Part shown: positions 35,701-48,700 of the stretch, one piece after another
How the letters are laid out: each line of letters opens with the position of its first letter
Numbering within the stretch: position 1 is the first letter of the stretch
Source of the DNA: Ramazzottius varieornatus
Lineage: Eukaryota; Tardigrada; Eutardigrada; Parachela; Ramazzottiidae
Assembly (NCBI GenBank): GCA_001949185.1
Contig: BDGG01000002.1
Span: 5,074,448 to 5,138,447 of the forward strand
Direction: 5' to 3'
Length of the DNA stretch: 64,000 bases
Made by a program: the position numbers and the translations under genes
Notes under the pieces: model-generated
Told to the model about the DNA's origin: nothing
Databases searched by the model: none
The model's input: the letters and a program-made list of their open reading frames with translations, nothing else

Positions 35701-37186
35701 GCAATCTGGTGTAACATCGAGGAACATGATGCTGGGGTTCATTTGGCCGGCCGTCCGACCAGAAGTCACGTGGCTACGCTAGAATAACCTGAAAAATCTG
35801 GAGTTTGAAGATTTGGAGACATCTTCTGACGACACAGTGACGCTCTAAAGCGGAAGAATGCGCCTGTATCTGTTCGGACACAAAACACCATGTGAGGGTA
35901 TCAGGCTACTCAGTTGGTAATCACCCCAGAACTTTCGGGTAAATTTTCTCCGAGGGGCCGCAAAGAATTTTGTAAGAGTTCTATCTGAGGGGAAGCCAGA
36001 ACTCTAGGGCAGTCGATCGCCTTGAATTGTGTCAAGAACTTCATTTCAAAAAAGGCGTCGTTCTGAGTCAAAAACTTCGTTCTGCAAACTGGGCCGCCGA
36101 TACTCAAAAGTTGTATTCACTATCGCTCCTCTTGCACGGCGATCAATATTGCACATGGGTGTTCGCTCTTCGGAAACCTTGTGGAAAATTTGTCTGTTAC
36201 TGTGTGCGGAGTCTTCGTGGGCAGCTGTTGCGCATGGGACGCGCGTGGCGCTGGTGTGGCGGATAGAGTTGACAAATACATTATGAATAATCGTTGATAT
36301 GGTGCATTCTTTTCCGACACTCTCGCGAGAAGGACTCCTGACACATACCAGATATATAAGACGGAAAGTATTGGGAGAGTCCAGACGGGTTTGAGCACGG
36401 TAGTAAAAGTCTCCAACACGGCCTAGTCGTAGGAGACGATTGATGCGTAGTATCGGCCAAGGAGCCAACCAGCCGGTGTAGATAAACAGAAGGTCCGTCG
36501 GGATAAGGCTTAGCACATCTTTGATGAAAGTTGAGCTCTTAACATATCGCCTCGCTAGTTTCCGAGGCTCTCTTATCAAGATGCCGTTCTCCAAGTAACC
36601 TGTAACGATGAATCTTGAGATACGTCAAGTAAGTTTCACAAAATATATCTGTGTGTCCAGCAGCAAACGAATACCGGTCTTTCACGGACCTGCATACATC
36701 AAACTTACAAGGCTTCAGAGCCTCGAGAGTATGCAGGTGCATGAAATGCAGCAAATCGTGTTTCTTGTGTGAAGTATCACTTACCTGTCGAGAGCTTTAT
36801 CAACATATCGAGTAAGTAGAGTGTATCACAGAGGTAGTCGAGTACGGCAAAGGCATAAGCTTGAGGTCCATCCTGGAACTCGTGAAAAACTGCGCGGGCA
36901 ATGATGAAGATTAGGTTGTACCATACGGCACATGATATTATCACCAGCCATTTGAAATAGATGTCGGACCAGGGTTTTTGTGCCCATTTAGGATTAAACC
37001 TGCAACAGCCCGGTCGTTCGGATATTCAGAAAGTAAAAGCGCGGCCTGAAATGAGAAATGCGGAACTATAGCCCGTGTTTACCTGAAACGTCCATTGAAC
37101 AACAGATAGGGATCTTTCACCAAGGGATCCAGCGTGGTGGTTCCTGGTGGTGGAAGGTCTCGCCGACCTCGACTATTGGGCGCCAT
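32731..37186 (-). CDS. Cyclic nucleotide-gated channel subunit, CNGA-like (copy 2), with giant His-rich turret
   Basis: Exons: 37186-37083, 36999-36785, 36599-36349, 35330-34397, 34252-33696, 33616-33398 and 33279-32731 (942 residues, about 290 longer than copy 1). S1 (WLVIISCAVWYNLIFII), S2/S3 (DVLSLIPTDLLFIYTGW), S4 (PILRINRLLRLGRVGDF), S5 (TMIVVVHLNACVYYFVSSLV), then about 365 residues of His/Gly/Ser/Asp-rich sequence before the pore helix (YSYCMYWSVKMM). The filter stretch is TSKPYELANPTST. Then S6 (AFLGILMFATIVGEVDGII), C-linker (RVVKWFDYIWANNGSLDED), CNBD (VFGELSLLNVPGS, then GNRRTVTV) and a coiled-coil tail. The ligand-binding motifs are intact. The 1-kb intron after the third exon is unusually long here. 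The tandem paralogue lies about 1.2 kb downstream in its own direction. Confidence 0.9.
33980..35205 (-). other. Segment encoding the His-rich S5-pore insertion of CNG copy 2
   Basis: It spans the end of the 934-nt exon, intron 34253-34396, and the start of the 557-nt exon. By topology it is extracellular. By my count about 44 His in about 365 residues, many as GH, DH or SH repeats (e.g. SGHGEDSGHGSGGGHG). The middle is different: basic with TGRRARRD and IRRIKRQHED, both fitting furin consensus sites. Several N-x-S/T sites occur (NHT, NGT, NQT, NSS). Reading frame is kept through both exons and the intron, so it is coding rather than an unspliced repeat. Confidence 0.8.
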
Positions 37187-37382
37187 CGTTAGACAAAGTC
37201 CTCAGTTTCGAGAACCTGAAGAGGAAATAACACAATCAATCATTTGAAAGTCAAGTCACTCACGTCCGAATAACTTAGGTTTCTCTTCGGAATACAGAAT
37301 CTTCAGAATACAGTAGAGGATCGTCCAAAGAACTTTGGTCGAAAACTAGAACAAATTCTGATTCTGAAGGACTGCTGTACCG

Positions 37383-37411
37383 TTATACGAGGAAAGCAGC
37401 TCCTCGTATAA
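37383..37411. repeat. Perfect 11-bp inverted repeat (hairpin)
   Basis: TTATACGAGGA at 37383-37393 and its exact reverse complement TCCTCGTATAA at 37401-37411 enclose a 7-base loop. A weaker outer GTACC/GGTAC pairing surrounds it. It sits in the intergenic gap above CNG copy 2. It could be a small structured RNA, a cruciform or a remnant of an inverted-repeat element. Confidence 0.6.
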
Positions 37412-37824
37412 TTGAAATGGTACAGATAAAATATCCCGGGAACCTCGGATGGCATTTGTGCGCGCGAGCTTCGACCCTAAATTACTGGTAGCTATTGGTA
37501 GGTTACGAGGGCGAAAATATCCCCAAAGAGACAAGTAGCAATAGACTAGCGATCGGTGGAGCAAAATTAAAGGTGACGATCACATGGCGAATCAAAACCA
37601 TGTGAGATCAGTCAGATCACACTTCACCGACGGCTGTACGCAATCTCCACACAGGAGTACTCCTCCATGCAGTTCTCCAAGGATCTCATTCGCCGGCCTG
37701 CCTGCCTGTTGTCAATATGAAAGATGGAAAAAACTGATCCATACTATGAGTCTGTCATAACCTGCTGCATAAGAAGGCCTCTCCAGATTTGAAGTACAGG
37801 CTGTAGGAGACCTTCTCTTGTCTA

Positions 37825-38091
37825 TCATTGAGCTCTCCTGTCGTCATGGCCGTGAAAATGCAGGATGTACCGATCGAAACCCTTCACATAAGCGACAAAA
37901 GAGCTCGCCTCGCCTGCAGCATGCGGATATGCAGTAACCTTGCACTTGGTGTAAGTAAAGTAAGGCCGGTGCGCTTGGCTAGCTTCACCTGATCCGATCA
38001 TTGGAGTGATCGATATACCAGTTATTACATTAAGGGAGAGCTGCGAATTGTTCCCGACAGCATCGACAACATGACTGATCAAAATCGACAA
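37825..38091 (-). pseudogene. Possible exon or pseudogene fragment, unrecognised
   Basis: A minus-strand frame without ATG encodes about 88 residues of protein-like composition (FTYTKCKVTAYPHAAGEASS, FVAYVKGFDRYILHFHGHDD) and stops. Just beyond, in another frame, the sequence reads GELNDRQEKVSYSLYFKSGE before a stop. The two could be a frameshifted pair or two exons of a secreted beta-rich protein. No start, signal peptide or convincing splice pair was found, so I regard it as a possible broken gene only. Confidence 0.25.
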
Positions 38092-39371
38092 GCCTTCTCT
38101 TTTTAAATTTAACCCAACGCCAGACGGCCAACATTTGCCTCACTCTTCAGTAGCACTTCTGCTCCTGCTCAGAAACCTGACCCACTATCAACACAATGCC
38201 GAGTCAAGAGTCCGAACGAAATAAATTGCGAGAAAATACCTTATATGGAAGAGACGTGGGGAAGGTGTTTTCAAATATCACAGAGCTTGAATTCCATGAG
38301 CCGAAGAAATCCCGAAAAATTCATTCCGCCGCGCGCGCTTCGACCCGGAAGTAAACATGCAAGAGAGATGAATGCCTGAAATGAATAAGGATAATGTTAA
38401 ATTAGTACCAAGAGACGAATTCGTAAATCTGTGAATATACCTTATTCATTCCCTTCTGCAAAAGTTTGGTACGACTGCAGAATGAAGAACAGCGATCACT
38501 TCGGTAATGATCAGTACTGACAAGTCCAAGATGACATCACGTTTGAATTCCCAACATAATCACAGGTTTAGGCTAACGTGGACCAACCATTTGCTAGACG
38601 GTACTTCCGAAAAAACCCTTTGTGCTTCCCCTACAGCTCTGTAGAAAAAGCGGCAGCTTCCTGGATGATTGATACAGGGACTGTGGATTATGCAGACAAT
38701 CGTTTGTCGTATGCGCACCAACGAGAGGTACTCTCTTCCCGGCTCTCGACGCACCAGCCAGTGACAACTACCGGTGGCAGGTCGCCATCATCAGCTTATC
38801 GACAGGCAGGTTGTCGATGTTTGGCCAGCGTCAACTGCGGGTCTGGCTCAGCTCTCCTTGAATCTCGCACAAGGCGCAACATGTCATCGGAGGATGTCCT
38901 CCAGGTAACCTCTCGCCACCCACTAAGATGTAAAGGTGTGTCTCACTGATCTGTCTTACATTTTACGATCCTCCCTCTGCAACGCAAACGTCAACAGTGA
39001 CAAAACTGTCAATATAGCAGAGGGAAAATCATTATGGCTGTTTACGCATTGACGTTGAATGTCGGGAAAACTCTTGTAATCGATCGATAGTAACATCAAA
39101 CAATAATTTGGAAAGGTGTGCATACACTCGTTCCGTTTAGTAACGTTGCTGACCTTCAGTAGCTCCCACTCACGTCAGAAGGTCGACGCTTACACACGCG
39201 CTCAAACAGCCAAACTCTCTAATCCTGCACCGTAGATGAACTACCCAATCAAATCTAGGAGCACCAATCATTCCAAACAACCCAACTCATAATTTTGAGG
39301 AGCTGTAGCCTGTAGGTAAGAATAACTAATAGAAAACGAAAGACAGCCCAAAAACGGCGTCAGTATCTTAG

Positions 39372-41096
39372 TTAGTCCCAGTCGGTGTTAGCATCTTGAA
39401 CAGAAGGGCCAGAGGGCGTCGTCGTGGGCGAATGCGGAATCAGCTCGGAGACGCGATCCAAAGCGGAACCAAATCCGGCAGTGGAGGAAGCTTGCCCGAC
39501 GAGCGACACCGAGCTCTCGTCCCCCGCTCGGCTTCCCTTCGAAATGCCTTTCCGTAGACCAGCTAGGCGATTCCGTAGATCTTCCATCATGTCTCCGGTA
39601 GGAGCTGAAAGAGATGAGAAAATTTGTCGCAATTCTGACATTCGTAAGTTCAAAATATATAAACAATTACCGGCAGATTTTTCTTCTTGCTTCTTTTTCT
39701 TTTGCGCCATCTTCCGCTCCTGAACACTTCTTAATTTGGCTTTGCCGGTTCCGCCGGCAGCTCGAATGCTCTCCAACAGACTGGCCCGGCCATCCATCGC
39801 AGGTGGTACAGCTGCTGGTGTGCTCACGGAAAGGCTGTTCTCTTTCGGCGCACTATCCATAACCGAAGCTGGAGGAAGTGGGGGTGGGGGCGGTGGCGGA
39901 GTAGCGCTTCTGTATGGGATCGGAGGAGGTGGAACAAGGCTTGCAGTCGGAGGCGGATGGACTTCAGCAGCCGGTACGTCAGGAACCGCAACAGGAACTG
40001 GAGGAACTTGAGCAGGCAGCCTTTCCGTAGCGCACAAGTCTGGTAAAGCCATCCTCGGCGTGTTCTCCAGCACGTTCGGTGTGGGAAGAGACAAACTGGG
40101 AAGAAAGGTCTCTTTCGCTGAGGAGGAAGTTAAGTCGAAGGCGAGGCTTTCGTACGAATCATCGTCGAAAATACCTGCAAAAGCATATCTGGCAGAATCA
40201 TCAATACAGTACGACCGAGTCGAAATTGAGCTTCAAAGATGCGAACCAAAAGGCAAAACAAACAAATATGTACCAGGTAAGTTAGGTAGCATGTTGGGTA
40301 GATCAAAGTCAGCGACTTCCCCGAAGCCAGGAATATAGTTGATTTCAGCTTGACGATCCGAATCGTTTGACTGAAGGAAGTTCGGTGCAGCTTGCATTGA
40401 CGATGTCCTTCCTTCGGACTCATCCGGTTTCTTTGCCTTACTTGGCTTGCTTTGGACATCCACACCCACTGAATCGCTATATGGACTTACCGTAGTGTTA
40501 AATAGCAGAAGAGAGCCCACTGTCTTGACATGCGGGGGAATCTTTCCGAGTCCTTCTCGTCTTGAGGGCTCGTCGAACCGAAGTTCTGGATTTCGTTCCA
40601 CAACGATTGGGTATACAGTCAGTTTCTCACGAGGCAGAATGTCACGCGGGAAAGGGGACAGCACTGGTCGGTGTGTCCGTGACGGAATGGCAGTCCTGAT
40701 GGCAACGAGGTTCGACCTGAATTCCTCGACTTTGTCGAGAGTGGGAAAAGTCGCAGGAGCGAAGACTTTGATGGCTTTCTTGTTACTGCGAAGGTACTCG
40801 ATCTTGGCTTCCACATCGACGATTCTGTTTTGCATTCTCTGCAGGAGCAATATGAATGCATTAAGTTATGTTCAGTGGTAGCGATGTGGCGCGTGAACGG
40901 ATTATAAGAGACGGAAACTGCTTCCGCCTTTTACCTGCAGCCTGACCAGTTGTTCCTTTGCCTTGTCGTCAATACGGTTGAAGATGTCGTCGAAGGCGTT
41001 GTCCATCTGCTGAAGGTAGTTCAAAGTCAGCAAGTACGCCTCTTCCGGTCTGTATCCCGATGCAGTCAGTGGAATAACTCCAAGCGGCGACAGCAT
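39372..41096 (-). CDS. WASHC1: WASH complex subunit 1
   Basis: Nucleation-promoting factor that activates Arp2/3 on endosomes for retromer sorting. Exons: 41096-40935, 40838-40274, 40174-39671 and 39604-39372 (487 residues). WASH homology domain 1: YLQQMDNAFDDIFNRID, RIVDVEAKIEYLRSNKKAIK, VFAPATFPT, VGSLLLFNTT, INYIPGFGEVADFDLPNML. Then a proline-rich stretch (TPPPPPPPLPPA) and the VCA end: SLLESIRAAGGTGKAKLRSV (WH2 and linker), the KGISKG motif, and the acidic C-terminus ending TDWD, equivalent to human DDWES. All parts are present, so it looks functional. Start at 41096 matches the position of the vertebrate N-terminus but is shorter by about 20 residues. Confidence 0.94.
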
Positions 41097-41856
41097 AGTT
41101 GCTCCTTGCTAGTATGCTGTCTCTGATGTCCAACTCGTGCGTCGAGGTCCGAAGCCAACAAGATCGTCAGAAAAACATGCCACAGCCCACGCCGATCGCT
41201 GCTCCAGGTTTACCTATATAGACCACCTAGAACCTGGAAAACTAGGTGAATAGTGCGGACCGGAAGTGAACTAGAACGCGCAGGTGCATAGTTAAATAGT
41301 TAGTCAGGTCGGCTGGCTCGGTCCTGATCACACCAGCGACCAATCAAGCGATCACCGCACTGACCTGCATTAATTTGTACGACAGCAAATCCGTTGCCCG
41401 AGTCAAGCTGGTAGCCATTCTGGTTCATTGCCTTTTAGTCCTAAATTCCTAATCCGATGAAGTTGTTGATTTTCATTCATTCGAAATCCATTGGATGCGT
41501 GTTAATTAAGGCTTGGAATCGCTTGGCGAAGATCTTCCCAGTACTTAAAGATACCCCTGAAGCACTGTGTTGTACTGTCATTGCAGCATCATTGGGATTT
41601 TGAACAGTCGCTGAGCGGAGGATATCCGACATAACCTGCCCAAACAGCTATGGAGTCAAATGGACTGAAGCGGAGGGACCTGTTGCTTCGGACATAATTA
41701 CCACCAGTCCATGTTACATGCCTTCAGTCTGCTCGGGGAAATCCATACACACCACGGGCGTTTGTTCAGAAGCGTTGCAGATGACGGTGTGCCACAGTCG
41801 AAGGACTAATGAAATTATCAGTGCTGCAGGCGCTGCCTAATATCTTCCGAAGAGGA
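41097..41856. other. Divergent region WASHC1 / CSK; no SH3-coding exon found
   Basis: I read all frames on the plus strand for an SH3 domain (ALYDF-type start, WW, PSNY-type end) that could belong to CSK and saw none. An in-frame ATG at 41809 would extend CSK by 16 residues (MKLSVLQALPNIFRRG). Otherwise this should be promoter sequence of both genes. Confidence 0.5.
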
Positions 41857-43576
<1,720 letters not shown>

Positions 43577-43887
43577 CCCTGACGAACTACCTGGTCTAAG
43601 TCTCACGCGTGACTCGAAGGGCGCATTTTGTCTCGCTTTAGAAATTTCCGTGTTCGGTTGCACCTCTCGTTCATTTTTGTACTCCTAGTAGCCTTTACAA
43701 TGTGGCCTTTGTTTTACGATTCTTACTTGATTTCAGTGCGCAGCTATGAGTCTTTTTGTACTTGGCTCCCCCGTGACACAGTGTTTTGTAATTTATTGTT
43801 TCAAATTTTTAGTTCTAACTGACATGGTATAAACTCGATACTAAAGAATGGGAATGGGCTTTTTATTTTCACTGAAGAAATCGCCGT

Positions 43888-46180
43888 TCAACAGATGTAG
43901 TACATGTACGGATAACTAGAGCTGGTTTCGGAGACAACCTGTTGAGTAGATCCGTGGGACGAAGAAGAAGACATGGGCGAAGTTCTGGAGACCCTTCTTG
44001 GAATCATGTCAGCTGCATCGAGAATCCATCGGTCTATAGAGTTCACTTCCTTCTTGCGACGGTAGAATCTGTCACACAGCAAAGGGAAACATCGCGACAG
44101 GGACAATCAGCTACACTGTATCGCTTTGCTTACCGGAAGGTGGCAAAGGATATCACCGAAAACACAAGTATGACCAGTATCGAGATGATGAGTGCAATTT
44201 CCGGAGAAGACGATCGACCTGAATGTAGACAGGTTGGGTTGTTAGAGTGCGGATCGGTGAAAGAGTTTGCGACACATGTGCACATACTTTGGTGGCACCA
44301 CGGCTTCTCGTTCATGAAGCCGCAGAATGGTTCATCAGATGGCGGCTCGTTAGTTGGTCCCGGCCACTTCGGCACAACACCAGGTGTTGGTTCCCAGTCT
44401 TTGTTTGATGGATTGTACGAAAACACTTCTCGTAAGCTGGAGGACACTCGATCAAACATCCGAATGCTGTAAAGGGCAGCTTTCAGCAGCAGCATGATGG
44501 GTTCTTGGTCATATGATGGCGAACGCAGGTCCCGGACCTGTACATTGATACAATGGATTAATTTAAAGCAGCAAAAGCGCAACGTGGTACATAACCACAG
44601 TCCTGAATTTCTCTTAACGTACCATCGCCGTGGCATTCTTTACATCCTTACCGCTGGTCCAAGCACTGGCTATAACCTACAGAACAAAATCATTAGCGAA
44701 AACAGGATACAAAGCTCGATAAGCTTACGACGGCTGGAACTACCTTAGCAGTGGCGATGAAGGATAAGTAGGTGGCAAGAATCATTGGATTTTTCTGAAA
44801 CAGACGTTGATACAGTACTGCACAGACTATGTCGATAAGATGCCGGCACCCGCAACCTATACATACTTGGCTCTTTGGCAGAACGTCTTTGTACATATCC
44901 CGGATCCGAAGCTCCGTGGGAGTTACTTTCGGAGTAATTACAAGCAGGGATCCGAACGCTAGCTTCGCGACCTCGTCATCCACATCAGCGTACTGCCAAG
45001 ACAAATTTCCATACTGAGCATGCTCATATGGCCACGCAGCGATGTAAACGAAGTCCCCGTTGACAAAGCCCAACTTTTGGGCGGTCACCTAAAGACATTT
45101 TGACGCACTGTATCTGCTACTAGCGCAAAATAAGTTCGGATGAACCTGGACTTACCAAGATCTGGCGAACCCGATACATTGGAACGGCAAGCAGAATAAC
45201 TGCAAAAGAAGTATGTTATTCAAGTTCAGATATTCGGGAAAAGGCGTATTGACATCCGAAGTACAAAGTACTCACTTCGCGAGGAGCGTGCGGCCAACTT
45301 CAGGTCATCCACCAGGGTATCTTCGCAAAAGTCGAAGGCAATGTTGACGAACTTTCGACTCCAGCGGAACTTTTTAGTTAGAGCTTTCCCAATTTCCTCG
45401 TACAATGTTAAAGTCATTTCAACGAACATCGAAGAGTGGAACCACATAAAGTACTGCAGCATCCGGAAGTAACAGTTCGCCATATTAGCTGCTTGGTATG
45501 GAACAAACCTGATTAGCGTGGGAAAGCGGACTTCGTCGTTCAGGGCAGCCAACGTCCCCATACTATGTAAACGAAAGACACTGAGTATACACAACTAGCT
45601 TTTCCTTTGTTACAGAGGGGCAAAGCTTCGTACGTACCTTAGGATGAAAAGACTGTTAGCATCTGAGGAAAGAAAAGAATATGAAAGGTCGGCTCACTCG
45701 GTTGGATATTTTGTCAATAATCCCGAAATGTCTCGGTAGGTCGTACCTCTAGCGAAGTCGGCGGCGAACACCATCAGTTCCGCGCAACCTAAAAGTAAAC
45801 CTATCTTAGAATATGCGCAAAAGCGCCAAGCCCCCTTTTTTACCAGCAACGAAGAAGACAAAAGCGGTGTGTTCGTGAGTTTTGACATCGCTAAAGTAGT
45901 ACTGAGCGGCAAGTTGCGCGATCACGGCCAAAGACTGGTCGCAACGATAAAGTCCTGGGTAGATCTCGGCGCTATAGTGGATGACTATCTCGGTTCCATT
46001 GTAGTATTTCGAAAGATCAGTTATTGCCAGGTCCAATGCGGGACCAAGCTGGTCGTTGCTATAGGGGAACCCGCCATATGGAATATGGGCGAAAAACGAA
46101 ATGTTTAATTTGCAAGAGATCGAACCAAAGGAAAGAAGAATGAGAAAGCAGCTCAGGGACGGGCGGCCCCGGAAATACAT
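43888..46180 (-). CDS. Natriuretic-peptide-receptor-like protein without kinase-homology or cyclase domains
   Basis: Exons: 46180-45844, 45788-45747, 45662-45638, 45562-45276, 45199-45156, 45088-44744, 44676-44623, 44537-44134 and 44068-43888 (572 residues), phases all consistent. Signal peptide (CFLILLSFGSISC), then an ANF-receptor ligand-binding fold: GPALDLAITDLSKYYNGT, GCAELMVFAADFA, SMGTLAALNDEVRFPTLIRF, LLAVPMYRVRQIL, DFVYIAAWPYEH. A juxtamembrane segment resembles receptor guanylyl cyclases (PKWPGPTNEPPSDEPFCGF). One membrane span (IALIISILVILVFSVISFA) is followed by a tail of only about 60 residues (FYRRKKEVNSIDRWIL, then Ser-rich). Domain layout equals NPR-C, a clearance/Gi-linked receptor, but it may be an independent truncation of a guanylyl cyclase. 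Confidence 0.8.
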
Positions 46181-46360
46181 TCCGAAGGAAAGAGAATTGC
46201 TGAGAAGAAATACTGGCTAAAGAATCGCACCGCAAAAAGGAAAACCGGCAACGACTAAATTTTGGCTCAAGGCAAAGTATGCGACTGGTCACAAAGTGAG
46301 AATGTAGTACGATAGCTGTAAATCATCAGAATATTTGCGTACTTGAGAATGTCAGATGTG

Positions 46361-47400
46361 TCAGCTGCGACCCGATCTAACACCTCTGGTCACTCCACGA
46401 CGGAAGTAATTGACACTGGAGTAGATCAGGATACATAGCAAAATGGTCGTCAGAATCACTGAGATTGCGCTGGAGATGTAAAGGACCGGGTTGCAGTACT
46501 GATGACTGTTGCCGTCATACATGTCCACTGTTTGGATTACGGAAAACGTCCACACAGCACCTGGAAACATAAACACTCGATTATGTCAGCTGCCGTGTGA
46601 AGTTGGTTAAGGTTGAGACTTACCAACAATGGTCCACACCAAGATGAATAACATGAGTGGCGAACACACAAACGTGGCTATCAACTTCCACAGTCCGGTA
46701 AGAGCTTTATCGCCTCTCATCATGAGAAGAGCCAGGATGGAAACGGGGAGTTGGCAGATACCACCCACTAAGAGGTACAGCGGTACGCGCTTCTCAATCC
46801 GACAGTCGATCAGATAGATGCTCCCTATAACCACCTGTTGGACGGGAAGAAGAACTGGTCATTCCCAACAACAGCATTCTCAACAGATCCATGGAATTCT
46901 GAAGCTCCATAGAGATAAATAGGTGCTTCAAGGCAGGCGAACTTCAAATTTATTACCATGTAGGCCGCGAGGACAGCGATAAGGACTCTCCACAGGACGT
47001 TCACGCCTGCAAAAATACATCGTAATAACCTAATTAAGAATCCGATCAATTCGTAAATTCGCTCCAGCAAATAAAGAAGATAGCAGCGTTCCCGGGTGAG
47101 GTTTCAAACAAGAAGTTCAAGTCTCACTGAAGAATTTCGCTTACATCGATCTAGGTAATAGCGCTTGTTCTTGTGGATGATGGTTCCGTCCGCGGCGACT
47201 TCCCAACTAGCATTCCTGTTATAAGGACCTTCTGCAAACAGATGCTTACGTTACGTATACATCGGTGCAGCCGTGCAGGTCTCGCATTTCACTATGGAAC
47301 CGTACTTACTGGCTTGCTCGACTTGCTTGAAAGTGGTCACCTGGACAATCGGATCACCCTTATTCCGTCCCTGCTGGATAACGAGACGTGTTTCGGGCAT
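46361..47400 (-). CDS. TMEM272-like four-span membrane protein
   Basis: Exons: 47400-47310, 47231-47145, 47006-46957, 46834-46624 and 46560-46361 (212 residues), phases consistent. About 75 polar residues come first, then four hydrophobic segments: VNVLWRVLIAVLAAYMVVIG, VPLYLLVGGICQLPVSILAL, LWKLIATFVCSPLMLFILVW and LYISSAISVILTTILLCILI. The pattern GSIYLIDCRIEKRVPLYLLV (IYL-x-C-x5-P-x-YL) and GAVWTFSV before a YCNPVLY motif are those of TMEM272-type proteins, whose function is not known. It lies 180 bp upstream of the natriuretic-receptor-like gene on the same strand. Confidence 0.75.
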
Positions 47401-48700
47401 TATGATGCTTATGGGTATAGATCATGTGAGCGGCACAGTAAGCGAGATCCCAAACTTCCAGCACACTTCTGCGCTCCTGTACCTTCACCGTTCAAATCCG
47501 AAGTCCTAGTCCGTTGTCGTGAAGCGCAGACCTCTTTCTGAAAGGAAAACCAAGCCAGCAGAAGTTGTTTGAGGAAGAAAAGGCCCTGATTCCCTAAGCT
47601 GAATGAATGAAAATGGTCGATTGATGCAACCATATACGGACCATGGATGAGTCGTCAATCAATACAGCCGGGGTTAATCATCACTTGATTGGGCCACTCC
47701 AGTGCGTATGTGTCATATTATATTGATATTTCCTCTGCGAAACACGCAACACGCACCCAATGGTCACCAAGAAGTTCTGTCAAAACGGCGCTCACGAAAT
47801 CTTCACAATCGAGGCCGCGACGAAGTTTGCGAGTCGTTGCGACCAAGAGCTGGAACAGCGGAAGCAGCGGTACGACTTAGAGAAGAATTTCGTGCTTTTA
47901 CTTTGACCTTGCCGCCCGTTTGGGCATGGAGAATGTAAATGTGCAACTCATCTCAGGTGCTGTAAGATCAAAGTGTTTTAACCAGCTTGACCAATAAAAA
48001 TGGCCAAAATGGGCCATGGGCAGGGACAGATATATAACCGGCGTCCTGCGCGCCTGCCCGCGGGTCGCGCGATTATATTGCACCAAGTTTAAATCACACC
48101 ATAACTAGCCGGATGGAAGTCTTCGCCATAAAAATCGACTTTCGAAAGACCGGCCATCCGTGGGCAAATGGTAAAACAATATTGTTATCAGTCGTAGGCT
48201 CCTAGCTGTGCTCCAGTAAGCAAACTGCAAAGGAGTTTGTCTATTCTTAATGCTCGCAGGCGCGTCGAAGCACGCATCGAACGGGAAGATCCGTCTGAAG
48301 ATGGCAACGGACCGTGGCATTAGAATGCAGTGTACTACCATCCACCTCGGGGACGTGTCTCGTTAATTGTGTTTTATTACAATATAAATATTTGCGCACT
48401 CTGTTTACGATTTGGTTGTCTTTCCAGGAAGCCACATCATCTATCACCAAACTTCCTGCTCCAGATAACTATATAATTTACGACTAACCGGCAAAGCACG
48501 AACGTGTCCACAACCAAACATAACGAAACGAATGTGCGGATGCTGAGCCACCGGCTTTAATGATCCAAAGGTTCCTTCTGAGTTTAAGCAGGGAAATTAG
48601 TCTGATGTACTCAGATTGGATATTGGGCGTATAAACGGCGACTGAAAATCTACGGTAGGTACTCTACCGGTCAAAGGTGTTACGAAGAATAAAATCTTTT
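47401..48700. other. 1.3-kb gap, nothing recognised
   Basis: It holds the 5' flank of the TMEM272-like gene and the 3' flank of the DH31 gene. Open frames at about 47689-47938 and 48247-48450 are short and overlapping, and I assign no gene. Confidence 0.45.

Larger units (their letters stand above)
37187..39371. other. 2.2-kb gap with no confident gene
   Basis: It lies upstream of CNG copy 2 and downstream of WASHC1, and contains the hairpin at 37383-37411 and a candidate coding relic at 37825-38091. A plus-strand frame at 38578-38949 (123 codons) has no homology I can see and biased Ser/Arg composition typical of chance. The copy 2 promoter should lie just above 37186. Confidence 0.4.

Noticed and set aside
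38578-38949. 123-codon plus-strand ORF between CNG copy 2 and WASHC1
   Set aside because: No conserved block, Ser/Arg-rich chance-like composition and no flanking splice signals.
41101-41808. Search for a missing CSK SH3 exon
   Set aside because: All three plus-strand frames were read; stops are frequent and no SH3 motif appears.
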